Shown here piece after piece: positions 47,199 through 59,749 of a stretch of 64,000 nt of DNA (position 1 is its first letter; each line of letters begins with the position of its first letter). The notes below the pieces were generated by a model that was given only the letters and a program-made list of their open reading frames with translations, ran no database searches and was not told where the DNA came from. Origin of the DNA: Apostichopus japonicus (Eukaryota > Echinodermata > Holothuroidea > Aspidochirotida > Stichopodidae); NCBI RefSeq assembly GCF_037975245.1, contig NC_092576.1, positions 1,848,501 to 1,912,500 of the forward strand, in the 5' to 3' direction. The position numbers and the translations under genes were made by a program.

Positions 47199-48540
47199 TC
47201 CTAATATGATAGAAAATACCAATGTACTTATAATAAGTAAACGTGTACATAGATCATTAATATGTTGCTTTCATGATAAAGTTTCGTCAATTATCAATCC
47301 TAAGTATTTTGTGAAAGGTGATTTAAAAATTTCAATAACGTCAAATGATCGAATAACTATCGTAACATAAATGACTTTTATTACGAGCATGAACAATTGT
47401 GTAGCTAGATTTGCCAATGTTTTAAGTTTATTTGCTTACATCAAACCAATCCTTAAGTTTCTTGAGAATCAATTTGATTTTCTTAATTAAATCAGCACAA
47501 TTTTGGCCCGCAAGAAATACATTTGTATCATCAGCAAAGAGGCGAACGGAAACATTTGGAACAGCATTTTAAATATCATTAGCGTAAAGTAAAAATGGTA
47601 AGGGACCCGAAACGGAACCTTGTGGAACTCCAGTGCTGGCATTAGAATATTATGAAGATGTATTATTAACAACAGTACATTGTCTCCTGTTGGATAACTA
47701 ACTGGAAAACATATTCTAGGCATTCCCACGAATTCCATAACGTAAATTGTTTTGGTAAGTATTGAATGGTCAACAGTTTGGACGTCTTTCTCTGTAGCGA
47801 GTGAACATATAAGAAACTGATACAAAATACGTATTAAACTGTGATAAGTTGGAAGAAAAGAAAGCAAATGTAGAAAGATGGTATATTACGAAACCTGACG
47901 GTACCTAAAGTACCCACTATTTGACAGCTCACTAGCATCTTGCTTTCAGTATCGTCGGAGAATTGCTTGCTCAATCGCAACTGATGAGAGTAACTTAAAC
48001 GATGTCTTTCGAACCGATACCTAATACTACATCAATAAAACTAAGTTATCGGTGGTGTACTGTGTAGTGCTCGGCTTATTTTCACGGTGAATAACTTTCT
48101 TGAAAGTTATGTCGAGTCCCATGTTCCCAACTGTGTAAGCTTATTAACCATGAGACTATTATGTAATCAAGCTAAAGATATACATTTACTAGATTGGTTT
48201 CACACGATTCATTATAATAAGTGTAACTTGTTATAATAAGTGCTCTTTTTAATATTTCAGTTTAAGATACTCGTTATCTTTCCAAAGTTAAAGTTCATCA
48301 ACGCTGCCTTTAGTTTAAGCATTGTTATGTATATATAATTTAGAAACATGAGGGTGAGTGTGAGTATTGAAGATTCCGGATTCTCTGCAAACATGTAGCA
48401 ACTTTAAAACAAAGGGAGGTTCTTTCATCGTTTTGCTAAGAAATCTGACACATTGCGTATTTTTTTTGCCCTACGCTAACGGGGCACACGTCCCATCCGA
48501 CCATATATGCCTAAGTAGTCGGGTCATTGTACTGTGCTGT
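47199..48540 (-). mobile_element. Insertion carrying a degraded LINE reverse transcriptase
   Basis: About 1.34 kb absent from the matching place in the other units (junctions at GAAGAGTGT and at TGTATACAAAGTTTACG). On the minus strand KDVQTVDHSIL (near 47800) is the classic DTVDHxIL motif; TGVPQGSVSGPLPFLLYAND and RLFADDTNVFLAGQN (near 47630-47500) are the palm with its ADD catalytic motif; KYLGLIIDETLS and KQHINDLCT follow near 47310-47240. It has several frameshifts and stops. The right-hand 650 bp (47880-48540) has no recognised coding and may be a second piece or 5' flank. It is a different LINE family from the fragment at 36776. Confidence 0.8.
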
Positions 48541-48544
48541 AATG

Positions 48545-50680
48545 TATACAAAGTTTACGTACTAGAATAATGGTAGCAGCCCTTCTGTACTGTAAAGGCC
48601 TAGTTTATAATAGCATAGTAGAGGCTTACTTAATTAGTACCAGTAACGCAAAACAATTATTCTCGATAGTTATTAAAGTCCAATACAAAGTGATAATAAG
48701 TTAATAGTCTCACAGTAATTGCTCACTCTTTCAATAATAAAAAGAGGACTTTAAACAAATTAAAATTACCCGTCAAAGAGAGGGAAAGTCCGCTCACATA
48801 TCGTAATCGTAAAAGAAACCTTAGTATGCAACACCGAAATTATGAACTTTTATCTTGGAACTGAATTTCAAAAATAAGGGAATATGTTTATTAACTTAAT
48901 TACCAATATAGAATGTTTTAATCCGTACAGATTGCGACAGAAACTGTTTGACAACTGCGAAGATAGAGCCTTTATCAAAGCTTATGTATAGCCTACTGTC
49001 GGATTAGCCTGACCAACTTGTTATAAAACGATGTGACTGAAAAACAGGACACTCACCATCCTTTACCCAATCAACCATCGATAAATTTGAGCCGCATGGG
49101 AAAATCATCGTTAACTGCAGCTAGTGTTTTCATTAATGAAGCTATTTCTAGTAGCATATACATGTTTTGCATTTACCTGCATTGAAGAATGTCCTCTTCC
49201 CTAGCTACCAATTGAAAATTACATCCAAAAATTAGTTGCCGTTATTCAACCAAACACCACACATATCGTTGAAGAATGGGATGAATCTTTTTATAGTGAT
49301 TTAGTAAAACATCGTTAAAACATCAACCTCCAGGATTTCCTTCTATCACAAGTGTACAGGTACAGTAGCATCATTATGTATACTGACTGTATTTACATTT
49401 TATGTGTACTGGCTTTGTGTACATTTCACTACAAAGCATTGTGAGCCTGATATATGCCAGTTAGTTGTACCAAGAAGGTTCTACAAAGAAAAAGCCTCCT
49501 AGGTTGCACAAGCTTTAAAACTGATTTACACTTCATTGATTCCAATTAATAGATCCAAGAACATCTAGCTGGAGATTTGATCTTGTGGTCATCAGCGATG
49601 AAAATCACGTAGTTAACTGTGACAGTCTGCTGCCAGAGTGGGGATATGAGGGGGTATTGATGTCACCTAGCTTGGCTGCCTTCTGCCCCAGGTTTCCCAC
49701 GGGCAAAGATTCGCTACGACATTCATTTGAATAAAATAAATATCTTTGATTCTGCGGGTCCAGACTAGCGGTTACTCTACTGAGGACGACACAAAGGGAT
49801 CGGATGTGAGGAGGGCAAGGCACCACAGTTTGTATGCCAGTTTATGCCCTGCTCCAACCCTGAACTACACCCACACACTCTACATTCATCATTCATCAGC
49901 TTTACATATCATTAGTTATATGCAATCGAAGCTATGTTATAAAAGTTTCCGTAGCCTGCAGTAATGCCCTCACTGTGGTGCTGATATATATGCCTACATA
50001 TACAATACAGACTGATCAGGATATTGTAGCATTGACTTCGTTGATATCTTATACGTCATACAACCTTGTCTAGTCATCAACATTTGCCTTGCAGACAATT
50101 TAGCAGGAATGGCGACCATTGTAGTCCGATACTTTTGCTAACACGTTTGCGTTACTTTGGTTGGGTCCTTTATATGCCATAATATTGAAAAATATCCTGT
50201 CTTTTACTTACCTTAAAAGAAGTATATTTAGTAACATATACGGTTACAATTTGGTTGCTTCGTGCTCTGCTTCTACGCCGCCTCGCTTAATGTGGTCTTC
50301 AACACAGGATGTTACACGCTGTACGGTTGTACCGTATTGGTATGACAGAATGCTTCCTTATAACGTTGCCACTTTACTACTTTTACACAGGTTATAATAA
50401 AGCGAAACTAACACAACTAACAGGGAAAACAAACTTGACATTCTATATGAAATCATTATGCATGCATGAAGGAGTTACGTGAGAGCGCCACCGACTGACT
50501 TCATTCTTTAACCAATCAGTGCTTCTATTTGCACAGTCTGAATGGTTAGGGTAAACAGAGACCAGGGAAGGACGTAACTCCTTATGCATGCATGGTGATT
50601 TGATAGAATCTTTATCAAAATTTAGTATTTAGTGCGATTATTTGTTTCCCTGAAATAAGACATCATACAAGCTAGTAGAT
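48545..50680. other. Intergenic part of the duplicated unit (unit D)
   Basis: Matches units A-C, including the RVTSCVEDHI frame near 50300. No recognised gene. Confidence 0.55.
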
Positions 50681-51740
50681 TGGCCTGGTTGCTGCCCAGC
50701 GGCAAAATCAGAGAGTCCCGTGTGGTTGGGAGTAGAATTAAAATGCCAAGTTGCTAGCATCTCCAAAAGCATGACGAACCAAGACTAATAGGTACACAAC
50801 GTGGCTAGCAAAATTCTAGTTGCCTGATCCACCGTGCTACTTTTTAAAGATACTTCTCTACAAGACTGAAAGTAGGAAAAGCATAAAAGGTGTAATCCCT
50901 CTTTGTTAATTTGGAATCATCAACTGCCAAAGCCGATAGGTCAGCTCTACATGACGCAAAATATGCTAGTTTGGTATTAAATCTGCTAGCAAAAAATATC
51001 GACATTAGGCCTACAGTCACTGCAGATATTTGTAATTTATTTTCAAAGATATGGTCATGCAATGACCTGACCGTGGTATATGGTATGTATGTTCTTTCTG
51101 TGAACTAGGAATATGGGCAACAGAAATCCAAATATTTATGTTAATGCACTTCAAACAAATTAATTTGGCAATCATATTGCAAGGCAGGGATTTCAATCCT
51201 CCACTTTGGTTATGTTAGCTACAGCTGAATTACTATGTGATTGAATCCTCAAATGGAGGTTGTAAAAATTCTGACCAAAATTTGTCATCCTAAATTTAAT
51301 TGAATGTAGCTCAAGCTGGTTGATGTGTAAACCCCAACTGCCCATGATTCCACATTCCTTGAGCAGCTTGGTCTTCAGTTACTGAACCCCAGCCAGTCTG
51401 AGAAACATCAAATGTCAATATGTGTTGGGGATCACCATGATTAATCATTTTCTGAGCTGAATTGATATTTTAAATCCACATTAAATGCCACGGTGAAAAT
51501 CTTGAAATGGTGTAGTTTTACAAACTTATTCAATGACCTTATGTTAAGGATCATTCTATGTGATCCATATTTCTCTGGAATGAAAATATAGGAGACAAAG
51601 ATCCTCCCTGGCTTAAAGTGTAAATAAATTGCAAAGCTTGTGCTGCAACAAGGTTTTCTTTGTAGAATCTCCTTGGTGAAACTAGCTGGCCTCTAGGGCT
51701 CTTGATGCTTTGTAGTTGAATCTATACAAAGTCAATATGC
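50680..51740 (-). mobile_element. DIRS-type retroelement fossil, copy 3
   Basis: Same element and position as copies 1 and 2. The clearest part is at 51062-50844 on the minus strand: MSIFFASRFNTKLAYFASCR, then YAFPTFSLVEKYL, typical of the region after DIRS RNase H. Broken in several places. Confidence 0.7.
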
Positions 51741-51744
51741 ATAA

Positions 51745-52880
51745 AATGTACATACAGTCAGTAAACATAATTATCCTACTGTATATTGTATACTTGTGAT
51801 AGAAGGAAATACTGCAAGGGTGATCTGACGATACCTGACGATGTCTTACTGAGTTAGGGTGATCTGGCGATGTCTTACTGAACCACTTAGAAGAAAAACG
51901 TATTACATACTCTATCTTATGCATGCGAATAGGTTAGTTGTATGTACTGTTCTTCGAGACAAATAAAATTAGGCCACATATATATATAGTCCCAAAGCAA
52001 ACAAAGCATCGGTTTTATACGTTTGTAGAGAAAAACGAAAAACGAAAAAAAAAGAAGAAGAAAAAGAAGGAAGAACAAAGAAAATTGTTTTTGACTTGTC
52101 ATGTTGTTACCAAAGGAAGAAACTATAACAAGACGAGACGAAAGGAAAGATCACAGATAAAATAGAGGTAGGAGAAACGTAATCATTGGCTTAGCAAATT
52201 TCTTCTGGAGTTGTATAGTACTTTATTTATTTTTGACTAAAAGTTGCAATTAACGTCGATCATTCTAATGGTCTGTGACATCGTAATATCACAGCACTGG
52301 TCGAAATAAAGTAAATGATGATGACACGAAATTTACTGTAACATGTACAACAACATTGTAAAAATTCACTCCATTGTCTATCTGAATTTGTTTTTAGTGT
52401 GTACTAACTCACACCTGTATCCATTTATATCCAGGCTAATAGTGTCTGTTGCGTCATGTTGAAACTTCTACAAGTATGAAAATTGGCTATATTCTACTAC
52501 AAATCTTCCTCAACTAAAAATACACTGTACAGTACTGTATTGGTTAGTATTTTCTTTATATGCTTTAGTACTTCGGAGTGCAGCCAATTCCATACTTCAC
52601 GCTTCCAGTTTTATACCTTTATCCACAGCCACACGTTGCCTTGCTACGTAGGAGGTATTGAATGGGTGACTCTTTTCCACAAACAAATCGCACCACGTAA
52701 CCAGACACTGACTCGGTAAACCATCTGAAGTTCATGAAGAAGGCCAGTATTATTACTATATCCTTCACATTCAGACAGAGATTATATTCTGATGTTTCAC
52801 CACTTACATATACGACGCCACTTACAATTTTGTTGAAATATTTGACCATCCTGATATGTCAAATCTCCTCTTCTATATAC
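51745..52880. other. Unit spacer downstream of gene 1
   Basis: Matches 20570-21800 and 40700-42110, with an open 76-codon minus-strand frame at 52619-52849. No recognised domain. Confidence 0.4.
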
Positions 52881-54789
52881 GATCAAGATACCTGGAGCAT
52901 ATCATCAGTTACAGGATCAATTAGATCAGAATCGATCCTAACGTCTTTGAGCATGTTGATCAGACATGTGCTTTTAAAGTTTGCCATGAAGCATTCGTAC
53001 ACATTTTTGACATAAATCGTCCCGTGTAAAGTATCGCGGACATTTACATAACCTGGTACAGTGCTCAAGCCAATACAGAAGTCTGCTTCTTTGGTCCATA
53101 GTCCTGAGGGCTTTTCCTTCAATGCTGCACTATCTGAGCCGATGAAGAAAAATATCTTTGGTTTTATGCTAAGGCCCTCGCAGTTTCGAGGCTTGAACTT
53201 ATCTAACAACAATGAAAAAGAATAGAAAGAGAAACACAAATGGTTATAGGATTCATCTAGATTATTTTAATGTCATTGACTTATTTTTATGAAACTCAAG
53301 TCATGGTAACATTGCTTGTTACTGACTTTTTTAAAGGGCTTGTCAAAACTAAACGTTTACTTCAAATTGGAGAAATTTGCTCAACTTTCGTGAGTGACTT
53401 ACCCATTCCATGATCAGATCAAATATGAAACAGCAGAAGAAACAGTCATTATGGTCTTTCTTGGCAGCCATCTTGGAAATAAATTCCTCTGTCTCTTCAT
53501 AATTCAGATTGTATTCATCGTGAACTTCAAATTTCAGTACTTTTTCTCCAATCAATTCGTTTAGTCTTTCTGTGAAAGAAACGTTGAGCAAGACTTATTT
53601 TAACTAAACACTACTAACATTTCAGAGTGTCTACCACAATGCATCGTTTCGAATTTATTAAATAGGCCAAGAAAAAATGTTTCTCCTCCCCCACCACCAT
53701 CACCTATTTTCGTATCTTAATATAGAGATTAGTGTTAAAAGATATAAACTTCACATAAAATATTTACACGCCACAATGTATATAGTTCTGGTAAGATGTA
53801 CATGTATAATCACTTAGTGGAAGTCTCACAACATTATTACTGTTCAATGTCGCACTGAACATAACTGGTTGGTTTACATCTTCACAGCATATTAACCTAT
53901 TTCCTTATCAAATACGTTTGACTACAATGCAGGTTACATGAACTATCTTCTGAAATAAGCCGTACAGAAGTAAAATTAGTTATCATCTTGACAAACCGCA
54001 CTCTCACATCACATGATCGTTACCTACACCCTATCCTATTTAGCTCACACGGTCATGGTGAAGTTATAAAATATGTAGTTAAAAACACGTTAATCGCTTT
54101 ATTAAATGAGGCGGCTACCCATCCACCGTTTATTGATCTAATTGATAGAAGTAACTGTCATGAACAGCTTCCAAAGACCAATAAGATAAATTTGATTGCA
54201 GATGGTAGACTCATTATTTAATGTTCCTTCACACAAAGCTGGAAAACATGATCCGGTCTTGAAATGACATTTTCGAGCCACATTTGTTTCAATTGTTAAA
54301 GCGTTCTTTATTTATTTACAATGTTTATTTTCTGTAATGGAAAAGGGCTTTGTAGTTACTTATTTGAGAATAATAAAGATTTAAAATAATGAAGCTAATT
54401 ACATTATCCGATGATGTAATTTCTTTTTTGAAAACATGGAGAGAGAAACATCGACAATCTAAAGGTTTCCTATCCAAGTGACACACTTTTGAATCTTCCA
54501 AACGGAACACTTTATTAACAGATACATAGGGAGTTGTTCTTCACATAGACATACATGATATAAGCCAAATACGTTACGTAGGTATTGATTACCCCTTAAG
54601 GAAAAGAGGATCTACTTTCGACGAATCAAATGCTCTTGAGGATTGAAATACAATTAGAAATAACATACGCAGTTGAGGATAGCTAAACTGATTATTTCAG
54701 CTGTCATCTATACTTAAAATTGTTACCACGTTCAGATGGGGAAATGGAGAGACGTGGAATGCCATCATCTCAAGCTATACATTTTCTAC

Positions 54790-54969
54790 CTTTATCCTTT
54801 TCGTTCCCTTCCCTTCTTTTGAGCTTGGGTTCAGTACACATATCATCTGTCGAAAAGTGCAAGTGGAGGCTGAGTAATGGATTCATCTGGCATCTGTCAC
54901 TTGAGGTTTGCTCTTTGCCCGAAGGAGAGTCACAAGTATCCACGTGGCTTACTGCTCCCTGTTGGGTAA
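54790..54969 (-). other. p20-opening exon, copy a (180 nt)
   Basis: Acceptor TTTTTACAG, donor AAAG-GTAGAA, phase 1 at both ends. Encodes TQQGAVSHVDTCDSPSGKEQ then RCQMNPLLSLHLHFSTDDMC and TEPKLKRREGNEKDK. The PRGHCLI core seen in genes 2 and 4 is replaced, while the KREGNEKDK segment carrying the P1-binding Arg position is kept. Confidence 0.8.
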
Positions 54970-55332
54970 CTGTAAAAAGGTAGAAATTTGTAATCTAAGA
55001 TTGGTATAAACAGTTTGCTTATAACAGTTCACGATCAATTATGTTTAACGATTACATGTTCTTTTTTAATGTCAGTGTGATGCAAACGTCAAACTTTTTT
55101 TTTACTCCACTAGTATGCTGTGACACTAACTAACGTAACTACATTCCCCATCAGAACAAAGATAATTTTGGTCATACTGTACTGCTTACTGATTTCGAAG
55201 CTAGGGAATCATCCTAATGAATTCCAACTCCAAAAATCCAAACAGGTCTTAAATTGAATTGTAGGACAATTGTAAAGGTACCGTAAGATTTTAATACGTC
55301 ATGTTCGATTAAAACGCTGTATGTAAGATACC

Positions 55333-55645
<313 letters not shown>

Positions 55646-56771
55646 TTTATTAAATAGGCCAAAAAAATGTTTCTCCTCCCCCACCACCATCACCTATTTT
55701 CTTAATATAGAGATTAGTGTTAAAAGATATAAACTTCACATAAAATATTTACACCCCACAATGTATATAGTTCTGGTAAGATGTACATGTATTATCACTT
55801 AGTGGAAGTGTCACAACATTATTACTGTTCAAAGTCGCAATGAACTTAACTGGTTGGTTTACATCTTCACAGCATAACCTATTTCCTTATCAAATACGTT
55901 TGACTACGATGCAGGTTACATGAACTATCTTCTGAACTAAGCCGTACAAAAGCCAAAATAGTTATCATCTTGACATGCGGCACTCTCACATCACATGATC
56001 GTTACCTACACCCATCCTATTTAGCTAACAAGGTCATGGTGATGTTATAATATATGTCGTTAACAACACGTTAATCGCTTTATTAAATGAGGCGGCTACC
56101 CATCCACCGTTTATTGATCTAATTGATAGAAGTAACTGTCATGAACAGCTTCCAAAGACCAATAAGATAAATTTGATTGCAAATGGTAGACTCATTATTT
56201 AATGTTCCTTCACACAAAGCTGGAAAACATGATCCGGTCTTGACATGACATTATCGAGCCACATTTGTTCCAATTGTTAAAGTGTTCTTTACTTATTTAC
56301 AATGTTTATTTTCTGTAATGGAGAAGGGCTTTGTAGTTACTTATTTGAGAATAATAAAGATTTTAAAATAATGAAGCTAATTACATTATCCGATGATGTA
56401 ATTTCTTTTTTGAAAACATGGAGAGAAAAACATCGACAACCTAAAGGTTTCCTATCCAAGTGACACACTTTTGAATCTTCCAAACGGAACACTTTATTAA
56501 CAGATACATAGGGAGTTGATCTTCACTTAGACATATATGATATAAGCCAAATACGTTACGTAGGTATTGATTACCCCTTAAGAAAAAGAGGATCTACTTT
56601 CGACGAATCAAATGCTCTTGAGGATTGAAATACAATTAGAAATAACATACGCAGTTGAGGATAGCTAAACTAATTCTTTCAGCTGTCATCTATACTTAAA
56701 ATTGTTACCACGTTCAGATGGGGAAATGAAGAGACTTGGAATGCCATCATCTCAAGATATACATTTTCTAC

Positions 56772-57035
56772 CTTTATCCTTTTCGTTCCCTTCCCTTCTT
56801 TTGAGCTTGGGTTCAGTAAGAGTACCATACATCGGAGTAAACCAGTCCATACTGCAGGGGTGTAGATGCATCTGGAATCTGTCTTGAATGTTGGGTCCAG
56901 TACACATATCATGTGTCGAAAAGAGCCAGTTTGGCCTGAGAAGTGATTTCGTCTGGCATCTGTCACTTGAGGTTTGCTCTTTGCCCGAAGGAGAGTCACA
57001 AGTATCCGCGTGGCTTACTGCTCCCCTTTGTGTAA
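56772..57035 (-). other. p20-opening exon, copy b (264 nt, internal 84-nt duplication)
   Basis: Same borders and phases as copies a and c, but 84 nt longer, exactly 28 codons. It repeats its own central part: DRCQTKSLLRPNWLFSTHDM is followed by DRFQMHLHPCSMDWFTPMYG before the shared end TEPKLKRREGNEKDK. The frame stays open throughout. Confidence 0.8.
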
Positions 57036-57754
57036 CTGTAAAAAGGTAGAAATTTGTAATCTAAGATTGGTATTAACAGTTTGCTTATAACAGTTCACGA
57101 TCAATTATGATTAACGATTATATGTTCTTTTTTAAAGTCAATGTGATGCAAACATCAAACTTTCGTTGAAGGCAAGTATGTAGGCCCTATAGACAGGTCC
57201 TTTCTCTTTCATTAGTTACATAATCTATTCTAGAAGAAATGTTTATGTGACTTACTGTATAGGATATGAAGGACCTTCTATCAGCACAAATATTTCATGA
57301 CGTCTACTTACGTAAAATAAAGTCATGCTTTTAGTCATGTCTGTGAAAAGTGGTCGTTAATCTAAATGGCACGTCTACTTCAACCAACTTCGCCCACTGT
57401 ATTTGCTTCATTGTGTTTGTTCACAATCACACTGAAATGCTAAATCGTCGATGGTTCAAAGCTGATAAGAATCCATAGTTTGCAGGTAACTTAAAAACAA
57501 ATCAAAATGAAGTTTATTGTTTTTACTCCACTAGTATGCTGTGACACTAATCAAACGTAATTAAATTCCCCATCAGAACAAAGATAATTTTGGTCATACT
57601 GTACTGCTTACTGATTTAGAAGCTAGGGAATCAGCCTAATGAATTCCGACCCCAAAAATGCAAACAGGTCTTAAATTGTAGGACAATTGTAAAGGTACCG
57701 TAAGATTTTAAAACGTCATGTTCGATTAAAACTCTATATGTAAGATACCATTTA

Positions 57755-57755
57755 T

Positions 57756-57796
<41 letters not shown>

Positions 57797-57821
57797 CATA
57801 TATATATATATTTATATATAT

Positions 57822-57854
<33 letters not shown>

Positions 57855-57855
57855 A

Positions 57856-57941
<86 letters not shown>

Positions 57942-57948
57942 TTATATA
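57755..57948. repeat. (CA)n-(TA)n microsatellite, about 190 bp
   Basis: Begins with about 14 CA units, then TA with ATAAATA interruptions. Ends at the junction where the next tandem copy starts with AAAGGGCTTTGTAGTTACTT. Confidence 0.97.
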
Positions 57949-58397
57949 AAAGGGCTTTGTAGTTACTTATTTGAGAATAATAAAGATTTTAAAATAATGA
58001 AGCTAATTACATTATCCGATGATGTAATTTCTTTTTTGAAAACATGGAGAGAGAAACATCGACAACCTAAAGGTTTCCTATCCAAGTGACACACTTTTGA
58101 ATCTTCCAAACGAAACACTTAATTAACAGTTACATAGGGAGTTGATCTTCACATAGACATATATGATATAAGCCAAATACGTTACGTAGGTATTGATTAC
58201 CCCTTAAGAAAAAGAGGATCTACTTTCGACGAATCAAATGCTCTTGAGGATTGAAATACAATTAGAAATAACATACGCAGTTGAGGATAGCTAAACTAAT
58301 TCTTTCAGCTGTCATCTATACTTAAAATTGTTACCACGTTCAGATGGGGAAATGAAGAGACTTGGAATGCCATCATCTCTAGATATACATTTTCTAC

Positions 58398-58577
58398 CTT
58401 TATCCTTTTCGTTCCCTTCCCTTCTTTTGAGCTTGGGTCCAGTTAACATATCATGTGTCGAAAAGAACCAGTTTGGCCTGGGAACTCGATCCATCTGGTG
58501 TCTGTCACTAGAGGTTTGCTCTTGGCCCGAAGGAGAGTCACAAGTATCCGCGTGGCTTACTGCTCCCTGTTGGGTAC
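58398..58577 (-). other. p20-opening exon, copy c (180 nt)
   Basis: Acceptor CCTTTTACAG, donor AAAG-GTAGAA, phase 1 at both ends. Encodes TQQGAVSHADTCDSPSGQEQ then DRHQMDRVPRPNWFFSTHDM and TGPKLKRREGNEKDK. Nearest of the three copies to the DED exon. Confidence 0.8.
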
Positions 58578-59284
58578 CTGTAAAAGGCAGAATTTGTAAT
58601 TTAAGATTGGTATAAACAGTTTGCTTATAACAATTCACGATCAATTATGTTTAACGATTACATTTTCTTTTTTAATGTCAATGTGATGATAACATGAAAC
58701 TTTCGTTGAAGGGAAGTACGTAGGCCCTATAGACAGGTCTTTTCTCTTTCATTTGTTACATAATCTAGAAGATATGCTAATGTGACTAACTGTATAGGAT
58801 ATGAAGGACCTTCAATCAGCACAAATGTTGCACGATTTCAACTTACGTAAAATAAAGTCATGCTTAAAGTCATGTATGTGAAAAGTGGTCATTAATCTAA
58901 ATGGGACGTCTACTTCGCCCAACTTCCCCACTATATTTGCTTTATTGTGTTTGTTAACAATCACACTGAAATGCTAAAGCGTCGATGGTTCAAAGCTGAT
59001 AAGAATCCATAGTGTTCAGGTTACTTGAAAACTAATCAAAATGAAGTCTATTGTTTTTCTCCACTAGTATGCTGTGACACTAATCAAACGTAACTAAATT
59101 CCCCATCAGAACAAAGATAATTTTGGTCATACTGTACTGCTTACTGATTTAGAAGCTAGGGGATCAGCCTAATGAATTCCGACCCCAAAAATGCAAACAG
59201 GTCTTAAATTGTAGGACAAATGTAAAGGTACCGTACGATTTTTAAACGCCATGTTCGATTAAAACGTTATATGTAAGATACCAT

Positions 59285-59433
<149 letters not shown>

Positions 59434-59749
59434 CTTACTGGTGTTTTGAGTTTGTTTGTAGCCTTCCAATTTGGTTGCAGCAACATTGCAACATCGTTTT
59501 CTTAGTAGTTTCAACAACTGATCGACGTTGTCCTCTGAGACCATTTCATGTTTCTCCATCACGTCAATTAACGTTCTTCCATTGTTGATCTTGCAACGCT
59601 CGCCACGAGGAATGACTAGTTCAAATGCCAAATCCTTTGCTTCGTTATCTGTCAGCTCATCAGCAACATCTGCTAACACAGTCCTATAGTTGTTACTTTT
59701 ATCAGCCATCATGGGCTGTGCACCACTGAAATGAAAATTGTATATCTAA

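Noticed and set aside
54720-54983. + strand frames beginning MLPRSDGEM at 54720, 56702 and 58328
   Set aside because: They are antisense shadows of the duplicated p20-opening exons, which have proper splice sites and homology on the minus strand.
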